In this document: positions 33,899-42,772 of the stretch, piece by piece
How positions within the stretch are numbered: position 1 is the stretch's first letter
Layout: each line of letters opens with the position of its first letter
Origin: Ruegeria sp. YS9
Lineage (GTDB): Bacteria; Pseudomonadota; Alphaproteobacteria; Rhodobacterales; Rhodobacteraceae
Length of the DNA: 64,000 nucleotides
Direction: 5' to 3'
Assembly: GCF_024628725.1 (NCBI RefSeq)
Contig: NZ_CP102411.1
Span: 1 to 64,000, forward strand
Notes under the pieces: model-generated
What the model saw: the letters and a program-made list of their open reading frames with translations, nothing else
Databases searched by the model: none
What the model was told of the DNA's origin: nothing
Made by a program: the position numbers and the translations under genes

Positions 33899-35008
33899 AT
33901 GTGGAACTGGCAGAACCATGATTGGCCGAATTTTCGTTACGACGCCGCAAGGCTCGAACCATACGAGCAACAGTTCCTGTTGTCCTCAGGGGAAGTTCTT
34001 GGAGCGGTTCATCATGTGAACACATCAGATCGAGATCAATTGCGTGTTGACTTGCTCAGCGAAGAAGCGATGAAAACCAGCGCGATCGAAGGTGAGATGC
34101 TGGATCGCCTCAGCGTGCAATCTTCCTTGCGCCGTCATCTTGGACTGGCTCCCGGCAGCTATCCATCCAAACCGCGGGAGCAGGGCGTTTCTGAAATGAT
34201 GGTGGATGTTTATTCCAACTATTCAGAACCACTGTCACACGACACTTTGTTTCGGTGGCATGACATGCTTCTGTCCCATGACAGGCATCTGGAAACGATT
34301 GGAGCATACCGGAGCCACGAGGATGCGATGCAAATCGTCTCAGGCAGGATCGACCGCCCAACGGTGCATTTCGAAGCGCCACCTTCACATCAGGTTCCGG
34401 CTGAAATGGACCAGTTCGTAACCTGGTTCAACCGGACCGCACCAGATCGTCCCAAGCCCTTGCGCGCCCTGACCAGAGCCGGGTTGAGTCATCTGTATTT
34501 CGAAAGCATTCACCCCTTTGAGGACGGCAATGGCCGGTTGGGTAGGGCGCTGGCTGAAAAGTCCCTGGCACAAAACATTGGTCAGCCAAGCCTGATTGCG
34601 CTTGCTTTCACGATTGAGCGAGAGCTGAAGGCTTACTACGACCAGCTCGAACGCCACCAAAAGACACTGGACGTCACACCATGGCTCGTTTGGTTTGCCG
34701 GGACCGTTCTTACAGCGCAGCAGGTGACTCTTGAGCGGGTTGGGTTCTTCATATCCAAGACGCATTTCTATGACCGGCATCGCGATCAGTTCAACGCCCG
34801 CCAAGGCAAGGTAATTGCCCGGTTGTTCAAGGCTGGGCCGGATGGGTTCAAAGGGGGATTGAGTGCCGAGAACTATATCTCGATCACCGGAACGTCCCGC
34901 GCCACGGCGACGCGGGATCTCCAGAACCTGGTAGAGAAGGGCGCTTTGATCCGAACGGGTGAACTCCGGTACACGCGATATTGGTTAAAGCTAGATCGGG
35001 ACGGGTAG
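33899..35008 (+). CDS. Fic-domain protein with DUF4172 and C-terminal winged helix
   Basis: A 369-residue Fic protein; these usually transfer AMP from ATP to a target protein. The N-terminus (MWNWQNHDWPNFRYD) is the DUF4172 type. The inhibitory helix motif TSAIEGE near residue 60 belongs to the (S/T)xxxE(G/N) class that blocks ATP in cis. The complete catalytic motif HPFEDGNGRLGR lies near residue 204. A C-terminal helix-turn-helix follows. It lies 150 bp after repC, just inside the right IS6 end. It could be a stability toxin or a regulator; targets cannot be read from sequence. Confidence 0.88.
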   Translation: MWNWQNHDWPNFRYDAARLEPYEQQFLLSSGEVLGAVHHVNTSDRDQLRVDLLSEEAMKTSAIEGEMLDRLSVQSSLRRHLGLAPGSYPSKPREQGVSEMMVDVYSNYSEPLSHDTLFRWHDMLLSHDRHLETIGAYRSHEDAMQIVSGRIDRPTVHFEAPPSHQVPAEMDQFVTWFNRTAPDRPKPLRALTRAGLSHLYFESIHPFEDGNGRLGRALAEKSLAQNIGQPSLIALAFTIERELKAYYDQLERHQKTLDVTPWLVWFAGTVLTAQQVTLERVGFFISKTHFYDRHRDQFNARQGKVIARLFKAGPDGFKGGLSAENYISITGTSRATATRDLQNLVEKGALIRTGELRYTRYWLKLDRDG

Positions 35009-35167
35009 GGGGCTGAAGTACGGCACGAAGGGCGGGATGCAGTCATTCGCTGCGTGTGCAACACGGCGACGGTGCGGTGAAACAAGCGGACGTTCAAGAA
35101 GTGTTGGGCGATAGCAAGAACCACATACGGTCAACGTGCCCTTTTCCTGACCAACCCAAATGCTTCA

Positions 35168-35366
35168 GGATCTGTTGCAAACTTTTGACTGTTGCCTCTC
35201 ACTAGTGCTTCGAGTGAATGGAAATCGAAATATTGAAGTCGAAAGTTTGTTTATGATCTCTTTCAAAGGCGCACAGTATCCGAAAGATGTGATCCTCTTC
35301 GCAGTGTTCTTCTATGTCCGATACGGTGTGTCATATCGCGATCTGGAAGAGATCATGCATGAGCGA
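35168..35366 (+). pseudogene. 5' end of a second IS6-family element, cut by IS21
   Basis: It starts with GGATCTGTTGCAAACTTTTG, the same end as at 27581, and encodes MISFKGAQYPKDVILFAVFF to RDLEEIMHER, nearly identical to the first copy, before IS21 sequence begins at 35367. The rest of this transposase is not found in the window. Confidence 0.82.
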
Positions 35367-35447
35367 TGTGAATCGGCATGCAAAATTGACCCACCTGTTT
35401 TCGTTAAGATCCGCACAAAAGTGCGGAGGAAAGAGCAGGTGTTATTG

Positions 35448-36947
35448 ATGGAAAGCGTATCGAAGATCCGGCGATGGGTATTGGTTGAGGAACGCAGCAT
35501 CCGGTCTGTTGCGCGGTCGACGGGATTATCACGGAACACGATCAAGAAGTATCTGAAGGATGAGAGCCCGCCGAGCTACCAGCGCCAGGCCCCGCCGGTT
35601 CGGCACAAACTTTGCAATGGGTTTGATCTCCGGCTTCAGGAGTTGTTCGATCAGGACCAGAAGCGACCACGCCGGGAGCGGCGGACGGCCCAGAAGCTCT
35701 ATGAGCAACTCGTAACGGAGGGCTACACCGGGTCTTATTCCCCGGTTCAGCGCTTTGTGCGCGACCTGAAGCGGGCTGGCACTGGTTCGAGCGAAGCGTT
35801 TATTCCGCTGCATTTTGCGGCAGGTGATGCGTTGCAATTTGACTGGAGCGAAGAACGGGTTGTCCTGGGCGGTGTCGAGCAGAAGGTGAAGGTTGCCCAT
35901 TTCCGCCTGTGTCACAGCCGCAAGCCCTTTGTCGTGGCTTATCCCGGCGAAGCCCAGGAGATGGTGCTGGATGCGTTCGTGCGGGCATTGGCGTTCTATG
36001 GCGGCGTGCCGCGCCGGGTGATCATCGACAATCCCAAAACGATGGTGACCTATGTCTCGCGCTCAAAGGACCGGATATTCCATCCCCGGTTCCTGGCCTT
36101 GATGAACCACTATGTGATGGAACCGGTGGCCTGTACACCCGCTGCGGGCTGGGAGAAGGGGCAGGTTGAGAACCAGGTCCAGTTTTTGCGCGGCCGGTTG
36201 TTTGTTCCCAAACCCGCCTTTGGTGATCTCGATGCGCTGAACGATTGGCTGCGCCTGCGCTGTGAAGAACTGGCAGAGCGCGCCCATCCCGAGCATCAGG
36301 ATCGCACCATTGCAGAAATGTTCGAAGACGAGCGTGCTGAGCTGCGCCCTCTGGGCCGGGCATTTGATGGATACGTGGAGAAGACCGTCCGCGTCCGCTC
36401 CACCTGCCTGGTTCAATTTGCCAGCAATCGATACAGTGTGCCCTCCCGGTTCGCCGGACAACATGTGTCGCTGCGCGCCTATGCTGGCCGGATCGTGCTG
36501 GCGTCGGGCCAAGAAGTCATCGCCGAGCACAAACGTCGCTTCACTCGCAATGTCAGCTATTTTGAGCCATGGCATTACGTGCCGCTGCTGGATCGCAAGC
36601 CCGGCGCCCTGCGCGACGGCGCCCCCTTTGTGGACTGGCAACTGCCCGAGGCCATGCATCGGATCAGGGAGCATTACATGGCCGGCAAAGGCGGGGATCG
36701 GGAGTTCGTCGATTTGCTTCTGCTGGCCCAGGATCACGGAATCGAGGTGGTCGAGACGGCTTGCGAACTGGCGGTGGAACAAAACACCTTGCGCCTTCCT
36801 GCCATCATCAACCTGATCAACCAGTTGGTAGAACCGGTCATCACACCGCTCAACGACGCCTATACCTATCCGCAACTAACCTTGCGGCCCGAGGCCGATT
36901 GCAAGCGCTATGAGATGCTGTGCTCAGCTGAGGAGGCGGCCGCATGA
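35448..36947 (+). CDS. istA: IS21-family transposase IstA
   Basis: A 499-residue DDE transposase: N-terminal HTH ([27 protein letters not shown]), catalytic domain with [18 protein letters not shown] and a Glu in [17 protein letters not shown], and a C-terminal region with [18 protein letters not shown] 35448 (or GTG 35439) follows ggaggaaagagc. The frame runs upstream through the IS6 fragment to 35160, which is fortuitous. The stop overlaps istB (ATGA). Confidence 0.93.
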   Translation: MESVSKIRRWVLVEERSIRSVARSTGLSRNTIKKYLKDESPPSYQRQAPPVRHKLCNGFDLRLQELFDQDQKRPRRERRTAQKLYEQLVTEGYTGSYSPVQRFVRDLKRAGTGSSEAFIPLHFAAGDALQFDWSEERVVLGGVEQKVKVAHFRLCHSRKPFVVAYPGEAQEMVLDAFVRALAFYGGVPRRVIIDNPKTMVTYVSRSKDRIFHPRFLALMNHYVMEPVACTPAAGWEKGQVENQVQFLRGRLFVPKPAFGDLDALNDWLRLRCEELAERAHPEHQDRTIAEMFEDERAELRPLGRAFDGYVEKTVRVRSTCLVQFASNRYSVPSRFAGQHVSLRAYAGRIVLASGQEVIAEHKRRFTRNVSYFEPWHYVPLLDRKPGALRDGAPFVDWQLPEAMHRIREHYMAGKGGDREFVDLLLLAQDHGIEVVETACELAVEQNTLRLPAIINLINQLVEPVITPLNDAYTYPQLTLRPEADCKRYEMLCSAEEAAA

Positions 36948-37675
36948 ACGCCCTCATCGACCAACTGACTACCTTGAGGCTGCATGGAATGGCAGCTTGC
37001 GCCCATGATTTGCTGTCCGCGCGCAAGCCACCAAGTCTGACCACAGCGATAAAGCAACTGATCGACGCCGAGACTGTAGAACGCCGGGTGCGCTCCATCC
37101 AGTATCAAATGCGGATCGCGAAGTTCCCCCATCACAAGGACTTCGCCACCTTCGATTACGGTGCGGCCGCGGTTACCCAGAGCCAGATCGAACCGTTCTG
37201 CACAGGCCAGTTCACCGACGAGGCGCATAACCTCATTCTGGTGGGCGGAACCGGCACGGGCAAAACCCACATCGCCATCGCGCTTGGAACCACCCTGATC
37301 AACAACGGCAAGAAGGCCCGTTTCTTCAACGCCGTCGACCTGATCAATGCGCTGATCAAGGAACAGGCCGAGGGCAATGCCGGGAAGATCATCCGGCAGC
37401 TCTCCGCCCTGGACTGCGTCATCATCGACGAGTTGGGCTACATCCCGTTCCCCAAGTCCGGCGGTGCGTTGCTGTTCCATCTGATCAGCAAGCTCTATGA
37501 GAAGACCAGTGTCATCATCACCACCAACCTGGAGTTCGGCGAATGGGTCTCGGTCTTCGGCGATGCCAAGATGACAACCGCGCTTCTGGATCGCGTAACC
37601 CATCACTGCGCAATCATCGAGACAGGCAACACGTCATACCGGTTCGCACAGAGCAAGCGGCGCAGAAAAACATAA
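36944..37675 (+). CDS. istB: IS21 ATP-binding helper protein IstB
   Basis: A 243-residue DnaC-like AAA ATPase that assists IstA in target choice. Walker [12 protein letters not shown] near residue 101, Walker B VIIDELGY near 162 and sensor TTNLEFGEW near 197 are intact. It begins within the istA stop. A strong stem-loop follows. Confidence 0.94.
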   Translation: MNALIDQLTTLRLHGMAACAHDLLSARKPPSLTTAIKQLIDAETVERRVRSIQYQMRIAKFPHHKDFATFDYGAAAVTQSQIEPFCTGQFTDEAHNLILVGGTGTGKTHIAIALGTTLINNGKKARFFNAVDLINALIKEQAEGNAGKIIRQLSALDCVIIDELGYIPFPKSGGALLFHLISKLYEKTSVIITTNLEFGEWVSVFGDAKMTTALLDRVTHHCAIIETGNTSYRFAQSKRRRKT

Positions 37676-37686
37676 ACGTCGCGCAA

Positions 37687-37740
37687 GCAAAGCCCCCAGA
37701 CGGACTCGCTATATGAGGGCGGCCCGCCTGGGGGCTTTGC
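37687..37740 (+). terminator. Strong stem-loop after istB
   Basis: GCAAAGCCCCCAG (37687-37699) pairs with CTGGGGGCTTTGC (37728-37740). There is no T-run, so it may work as a processing or insulating structure inside the IS21 end. Confidence 0.55.
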
Positions 37741-37802
37741 GCCACATAGGGTGGGTCAAATTTAAATGCTGAAACCGGGTCAGTTTTGAACGCTCATTGA
37801 CA

Positions 37803-38009
37803 ATGCTGTTTGAGACCAGCCCTCAGGCACAGGTTCTGGTGCCGTTGGTTGCAGCTGTTGCGTTTGGCCTTTTGGCATCCACTTTGCTGGTCATCTTCGT
37901 GTTCCCAACGGCGCTCGGAATTTACTTCGACATTGTGGATGTCAAAAAATGGCAGGCCAACAGACAAAAACGCGATGAACACGAACCGGCAGCTGTTTCA
38001 GTCTCATAG
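37803..38009 (+). pseudogene. C-terminal fragment of an RND efflux transporter
   Basis: The 66-70 residues read LFETSPQAQVLVPLVAAVAF, GLLASTLLVIFVFPTALGIYF, the last transmembrane helices and tail of AcrB/MexF-type pumps. The first roughly 950 residues are missing. The fragment starts exactly at the IS21 right end, so the gene was cut by IS21 and adjacent deletion. Confidence 0.8.
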
Positions 38010-38021
38010 GCGAATAGCGGT

Positions 38022-38357
38022 ATGGTTCGTAACTTTCTGTTCAACTACCTTGGCCTGTTTCGCGCTCTCGCGGGCGCATTGACGGATGTCCGGTCTTTGC
38101 ACTTGCTTGCCATGTCGGCATCATTGGTGTTCGTCAGCACGAGCTTCTACGTTTTGGTCGAAGGTTGGAGCATTCTGGATGCGGCCTATTTCTCTGTCGT
38201 CACCATGTCGACCGTTGGATATGGGGATATCGCGCCAACCACGGCAATGGGCAAGGTTTTCACCATGATCTTCACTGTCGCCGGGATCGGGATTTTTGTT
38301 GCAACGATAACGACGGTAGCCTCGATTTTTGTGGGGAACTTCAAAGTCCGAAAGTAG
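38022..38357 (+). CDS. Two-helix potassium channel protein
   Basis: The 111-residue product has two membrane segments (about residues 28-48 and 78-103) with a pore loop containing the K+ selectivity filter TVGYGD near residue 66, the minimal Ion_trans_2 plan. There is no regulatory RCK domain, so gating is unknown. It begins 12 bp after the RND gene fragment and may once have been co-transcribed with it. Confidence 0.85.
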   Translation: MVRNFLFNYLGLFRALAGALTDVRSLHLLAMSASLVFVSTSFYVLVEGWSILDAAYFSVVTMSTVGYGDIAPTTAMGKVFTMIFTVAGIGIFVATITTVASIFVGNFKVRK

Positions 38358-38422
38358 CCAGAACTTGCGGGAGGATTAGCAAAATTTATGTAAATCCTCT
38401 GCTCGATCGAATTGCCGACGCT

Positions 38423-39778
38423 TCACTGACTCCACCCAGCTTTGCGCAATTGGTTCATCAAGCTCTCAGCGTCTTCGGGATCGCGAAATAGCCGAAACAT
38501 GAACTCCTCAATGCGGCTGTTCGGCCAGGCTTTTTGGTATTCCTGAACGCGTTTTTGCGCTTCTGCCGTTCTCCCGGACGCCTGTAGTGAAGCAATCAGA
38601 TGCGCTGTGTTAATCTCGCTGACTGGTTCACCAGAAGCTGCTGCATCCATCAGGTGGTCAATCGAATCCTCATAGTTCCCCAGATAATAACTGGCGTTGC
38701 CAAGAACATTGCGCCAGGGGAACCGCGATCCCTGACGGTTTTCATGAATTTTAGGATCAGAACTCGCGACGGCTCTTTCAAAGTCGCCTGAGAAGAACGC
38801 AATGATTGCGTCAAATTCCAGAACGATCAGATCATTTGGATTCAATTCCACCGCGCGCACCGACAACCTGTTTGCTTCATCAAAATCCCTCTCAAACATC
38901 AATAGCGCGGCCATGGCCGACTGGCTCCACGCCTCTGATGGTGCCAAACGCATCGCCTCTTCCGCATAGAGCCGGGCTTGCACCAGCATTTGATCGCGAT
39001 CCGGACCTTCAGGAGCTAAACCTCCGAAGAACGTAGCCGCTTGTGCCGCCCCGGCATAACCACCGAAATAATCCGGTTTCAGTTCGATCGCTTTTTCGAA
39101 CAGTGTCAGGGCCGCCAATAGTCGTGTTGGTTGAGTGGCTGGAAACAGCATCGAACGGGCATCTTCCGCGATATTTCGGGCCTGCAACGCCGCGGGGGAG
39201 GTTTCGAACAAAACCGCGCGCTCAACCTGGTTGCGCTGATCCGGATCGAAACTGGTTGGCTGGGTTGTTTTGTCTGTCCGAAAACCAAAGAAGACGGCCG
39301 CAAATCCCACAAAAAGAACAACGATCGCGCCTACGACAATGCCCAACTGGGGTGCAGACGACGCTTCGATCTGCGATTTCTCTGGTGGTACGTTGGTTTC
39401 GAAATGAGGTGCGTACCCGCCCTTTGCGACATGGATGCGAAGCGGGTCCTGCGCGCCTTCTTCCAGATAATACACATCCAGCCTGCGCCGCAGGCGGCCA
39501 GCGTCGACGCGCACGACATTTGCAGTCGCGATGTCTTTTTCGGATCGGCGTCCATAAACGTCCTGCGCGATCCGTTTTCCAAGAATTTTGTCGCCTCGAC
39601 CCTCTAAGCTCTCGACAACAATGTAACGCAGAAATTCCTGCAGTCGGTCAGCACCAGCGAACACCTCGCTGGACAAGACACGATCTAACGCGTCCCGCAC
39701 ATCTGTTTCGCTAGATACTCCTGAGGATACGTCCTGCATCTTGGTCCGAGGGTCTCCAGAATTTAGATTTAAATTCAT
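38423..39778 (-). CDS. Membrane-bound TPR protein with N-terminal regulator-like domain
   Basis: The 451 residues comprise an N-terminal domain (about 25-130; LQEFLRYIVVESLEGRGDKI, VYGRRSEKDIATANVVRV, GRLRRRLDVYYLEEG), one transmembrane helix near 145-165 and a C-terminal half of TPR-like repeats (ALTLFEKAIELKPDYFGGYA and following). The N-terminal domain is the type found at the front of adenylate-cyclase-like and CadC-like one-component regulators with TPRs. It may bind DNA and sense through the periplasmic TPR part. It is divergent from the small gene at 39879. Confidence 0.7.
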   Translation of the reverse strand: MNLNLNSGDPRTKMQDVSSGVSSETDVRDALDRVLSSEVFAGADRLQEFLRYIVVESLEGRGDKILGKRIAQDVYGRRSEKDIATANVVRVDAGRLRRRLDVYYLEEGAQDPLRIHVAKGGYAPHFETNVPPEKSQIEASSAPQLGIVVGAIVVLFVGFAAVFFGFRTDKTTQPTSFDPDQRNQVERAVLFETSPAALQARNIAEDARSMLFPATQPTRLLAALTLFEKAIELKPDYFGGYAGAAQAATFFGGLAPEGPDRDQMLVQARLYAEEAMRLAPSEAWSQSAMAALLMFERDFDEANRLSVRAVELNPNDLIVLEFDAIIAFFSGDFERAVASSDPKIHENRQGSRFPWRNVLGNASYYLGNYEDSIDHLMDAAASGEPVSEINTAHLIASLQASGRTAEAQKRVQEYQKAWPNSRIEEFMFRLFRDPEDAESLMNQLRKAGWSQ

Positions 39779-39878
39779 CCGCTTACAGCAGCGTGTAACC
39801 GTTACATGCCGTTAAACCATATATCTAAACAACTGCGTGAATTAGGCAAGTTCTACGCGGCGCAACCGGAGTTTCGCG

Positions 39879-40142
39879 ATGGAGATTGAAGAGCTGTGGA
39901 CCGCAGGACTGTCGGAATGCTTCACCGGAGAATTTGACAGTGTTCGTGCACTGTTTTTAAGCGATCAGAACTTTGCCGAGATGTGCCGGGATTTTGTCGA
40001 GATACACAAGCTGAGCGTGTTGGCAGATGCACAGGATCCGCATGTGCACGAGTGCCTGACAGGGCTGAAAGAAGAAATACTCTCGCACTATTCAGACGCA
40101 AACGATCGAAGGTACCCCTTGAAGCACTTGAAAATGAATTGA
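39879..40142 (+). CDS. Small conserved-looking protein of unknown function
   Basis: The 87 residues are acidic and helical with three His and two Cys (ECFTGE; ADAQDPHVHECLTGL). There is no signal peptide and no family was recognised. It ends 16 bp before the sulfatase start, so it is probably co-transcribed and may be an accessory or regulator of that operon. Confidence 0.5.
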   Translation: MEIEELWTAGLSECFTGEFDSVRALFLSDQNFAEMCRDFVEIHKLSVLADAQDPHVHECLTGLKEEILSHYSDANDRRYPLKHLKMN

Positions 40143-40158
40143 GATCAACGGAGAGACT

Positions 40159-41826
40159 ATGAAACTGACCAACCTCGCAATAGTTCCCTTGATGCTTGCA
40201 GCACATCCGCTGCTTGCGCAGGAGGAGCCCATCATCCACGATTCAGAATATTACATTCTGCTCTCGGAGCACGGTGATCAATGGGCCGAAGATGACGCAG
40301 CCGTGGACGCTCGGCTGGCGGAATTTCGTGAGAAGAACGGTGGCAAACCCCCGAACATCATCAACATTCTGATCGATGATCTGGGTTTTGGTGACATGGG
40401 AATTCCCGAGCTCAACGCACTCCGTGGATATGAGACGCCCAACATCAATGACTTCTCGGACGAAGCTTTGCGCATGGTGCGCATGTATACCGAACCATCC
40501 TGTACACCAACAAGGGTCGCACAGATGACCGGCCGTCTGCCGGTGCGCATCGGCATGGGTGACACCGCCGTTGACATCGCCGGATTTGGCCTGCCGGGGA
40601 GCGAGAAGATCCTGCCCGAAGTTCTGAAAGATGCGGGTTATGCCACCAGCCATATCGGCAAGTGGCACATGGGCGACATCCCCGAAAGCTGGGCCATGAA
40701 CAACGGGTTCGACTACGCCCAGATGGCCGTGCACCAACAAGGTCAGCTAACCATTTTCAATGACGATGCCATCCACGAAGGTGTGTCTGTTGGCAATGCT
40801 GACTATGTGCCGGCCTATACGATCGACAGCAACTTCCGACCTGATGCCTCGGCCATGATGACCACGATCGAAGGTGAAGCTGGTGGCCCGATCCGCGAGA
40901 TCCGCATGGAACCGGGCGAGCGCTGGAATGCGTTGAAATACAACGAAATGAACCAGGCCTTCCAGGACAAAGCCATGGAAGAGCTGGCGCGTCTGGCAGG
41001 TGGCGAAGAGCCATTCTTCTTGCAATACTGGCCGCTTCTGCCGCTGGACAACACCCGCGCTGGCCGTGATGGTCCTCAATCACCGAACGGTGGTCTATAT
41101 GCGGACAAGATGCAGCTAGTGGACGAATGGCTGGGTGCGATGTTCGACTCGATGGAAGAACTGGGCGTTGCCGACAACACCATCGTCGTTGTGATGGGCG
41201 ACAACGGTCACTTTACCAAGTATTCGCCGGAATCCGGTTACACGCCGATGATCTTCCGCGGTGGTAAAGCCGACACGACCGAAGGTGGCGTACGCACCGA
41301 CGCGTTCATTCGCTGGCCCGGCATGATCGAAGCGGATGGCCTGCTCAATAGCATCGTTCACGTATCGGACATGTACACGACGCTGGCCCGGTTTGCCGGT
41401 GCTGATCAGTTCATCCCGAGGGACCGTCTGGTTGACGGTGTCGACCAATCCGCTGCGCTTCTCTTTAGCGATGAGCAGAAAGCACGCCGTGACCACGTGA
41501 TCATCTATGCCGACACAAAGCCCGAAGCGATCGTCAAGGACCAGCTCAAGCTGCAACTGCCTCCTCCGGGTAAAAATCCGATCGTCGCCAAGTTCTTCAA
41601 CCTGTACCACGACACACGCGAAGAACATTCAGTATCAACGGAAGTAGGGGCCTGGGGTGGTCAGGAATTTGTGCGAATCTTGAATCGCCACGTGGCACGC
41701 AAAGAGCTCTATCCCGATACACCGCCGGCCTTCGGGATGCCTTACGAGGGGGTTGAGAACATTCGGCCCGAAACACAAGCTGCCGTAGATGCGTTTATCG
41801 TTCGTAAGGAATCTCCGAACCAGTAA
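40159..41826 (+). CDS. Exported arylsulfatase-family enzyme
   Basis: A 555-residue periplasmic sulfatase with signal peptide (1-21). The alkaline-phosphatase-fold metal site IDDLGFGDMG near residue 74, the formylglycine motif CTPTR near 115 (Cys form, needing a formylglycine-generating enzyme), HIGKWHMGD near 174 and MGDNGHF near 350 are all present. The N-terminal insert before the metal site (about 50 residues) is unusual. The substrate is unknown. A GC-rich stem-loop follows and an outer-membrane protein is next. Confidence 0.9.
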   Translation: MKLTNLAIVPLMLAAHPLLAQEEPIIHDSEYYILLSEHGDQWAEDDAAVDARLAEFREKNGGKPPNIINILIDDLGFGDMGIPELNALRGYETPNINDFSDEALRMVRMYTEPSCTPTRVAQMTGRLPVRIGMGDTAVDIAGFGLPGSEKILPEVLKDAGYATSHIGKWHMGDIPESWAMNNGFDYAQMAVHQQGQLTIFNDDAIHEGVSVGNADYVPAYTIDSNFRPDASAMMTTIEGEAGGPIREIRMEPGERWNALKYNEMNQAFQDKAMEELARLAGGEEPFFLQYWPLLPLDNTRAGRDGPQSPNGGLYADKMQLVDEWLGAMFDSMEELGVADNTIVVVMGDNGHFTKYSPESGYTPMIFRGGKADTTEGGVRTDAFIRWPGMIEADGLLNSIVHVSDMYTTLARFAGADQFIPRDRLVDGVDQSAALLFSDEQKARRDHVIIYADTKPEAIVKDQLKLQLPPPGKNPIVAKFFNLYHDTREEHSVSTEVGAWGGQEFVRILNRHVARKELYPDTPPAFGMPYEGVENIRPETQAAVDAFIVRKESPNQ

Positions 41827-41833
41827 ACGGTAG

Positions 41834-41858
41834 CGGCGGTCCGGTATCCGGGCCGCCG
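41834..41858 (+). terminator. Terminator-like stem-loop after the sulfatase
   Basis: CGGCGGTCCGG (41834-41844) pairs with CCGGGCCGCCG (41848-41858) with one T-G pair and a TAT loop, followed by TATTC. The T-tract is weak. Confidence 0.6.
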
Positions 41859-41921
41859 TATTCAAATGAAATTTCAGTAAAATCATGCAAAGGCATTAGA
41901 CCTGAGAAAGGGAGCCACGCC

Positions 41922-42653
41922 TTGAGGAATATTACGACTACAACAGCTTTGGCCACAGCGCTGGCTTTTGTTGGGACGGCCACGTTCGCCGAACAAGATA
42001 AATGGGATTTTCGGGCATTTATTTACCTCTGGGCCCCTGAGCTAAGTGGAACGACCGTCACCGGCCAGGACATGACCTTGAGTTTCTCGGATCTGCTGGA
42101 CAATCTGGACTTTGGCCTCATGGGGGCGCTGGAAGCCAACAAAGGTCCGATATCCATCTTGGGTGACTTTCAGTATCTTGATCTGAGTTCAGATCAGGAT
42201 GCCGCTGTTGGTCCCGGTATCCCAGCGACCGCTGATGCCAGTGTCACCGGGTTCGTGTTCACGGGGTCGGCGGGATACGATTTCAGGCACGCTTACCCAG
42301 GTCAACTTGTCGGCTATGGCGGGTTTCGCTACCTCGACCTGGACACGACAGCGAACTTGTCCGTCGGTGCTGGGTCGCAGAGGGTTTCCGGCTCCATTTC
42401 AAACTTTGATGCAATTGTCGGTGTGCGTGGTGTGCAGCCGCTGGCCGACAAATGGGCGCTCTCTTTCATTGCCGATGTGGGGGCGGGTGAAAGTGACCTG
42501 ACCTGGCAGGCTGGGGTGACCTTCGATTACCGGATCAACAATTGGGATCTGAGCTTCGGCTACCGCCACCTTGCATGGGAAATCGGCAACTCCGATGTCG
42601 TGAGCGATCTGTCATTCTCTGGCCCGATCGTCGGGGCCAAGTTTGCATTCTGA
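41922..42653 (+). CDS. Outer-membrane beta-barrel protein
   Basis: The 243-residue product has a signal peptide (1-23) and repeated amphipathic strands with an aromatic-rich last strand and C-terminal Phe (GPIVGAKFAF). Motifs such as WDFRAFIYLWAP and VGYGGFRYLDLDTTANL fit a family of proteobacterial barrels of unknown function. The start is TTG, preceded by gaaaggga at a suitable distance; no ATG is available before the signal peptide. Co-location with the sulfatase is the only clue to function. Confidence 0.75.
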   Translation: MRNITTTTALATALAFVGTATFAEQDKWDFRAFIYLWAPELSGTTVTGQDMTLSFSDLLDNLDFGLMGALEANKGPISILGDFQYLDLSSDQDAAVGPGIPATADASVTGFVFTGSAGYDFRHAYPGQLVGYGGFRYLDLDTTANLSVGAGSQRVSGSISNFDAIVGVRGVQPLADKWALSFIADVGAGESDLTWQAGVTFDYRINNWDLSFGYRHLAWEIGNSDVVSDLSFSGPIVGAKFAF

Positions 42654-42772
42654 GCACTCGTGGAGAGTGCTAATACTCTGAGTTCTGTGAAGGCACAGAA
42701 CATCTCAAGCCGCCTGACGGTGCGGAAAACACCGTCGCTGAGATCACTGGTTATCCCAAAGGGGCATGAAAT

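Larger units (their letters stand above)
35367..37802 (+). mobile_element. IS21-family insertion sequence (about 2.4 kb)
   Basis: The left end starts TGTGAATCGGCATGC and the right end read inward starts TGTCAATGAGCGTTC. Both continue into AAAAnTGACCC-type repeats typical of IS21. It carries istA and istB in order. The flanks share no convincing target duplication (ATGAGCGA on the left against ATGCTGTT on the right), so a deletion has probably occurred next to it. Confidence 0.88.

Noticed and set aside
36063..36875. Long minus-strand frame opposite istA
   Set aside because: It is the antisense shadow of the IstA catalytic region and shows no protein features.
35160..36947. A single 595-residue protein joining IS6 and IstA sequences
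   Set aside because: The IS6 fragment and IS21 happen to share a frame; IstA has its own start and ribosome site at 35448.
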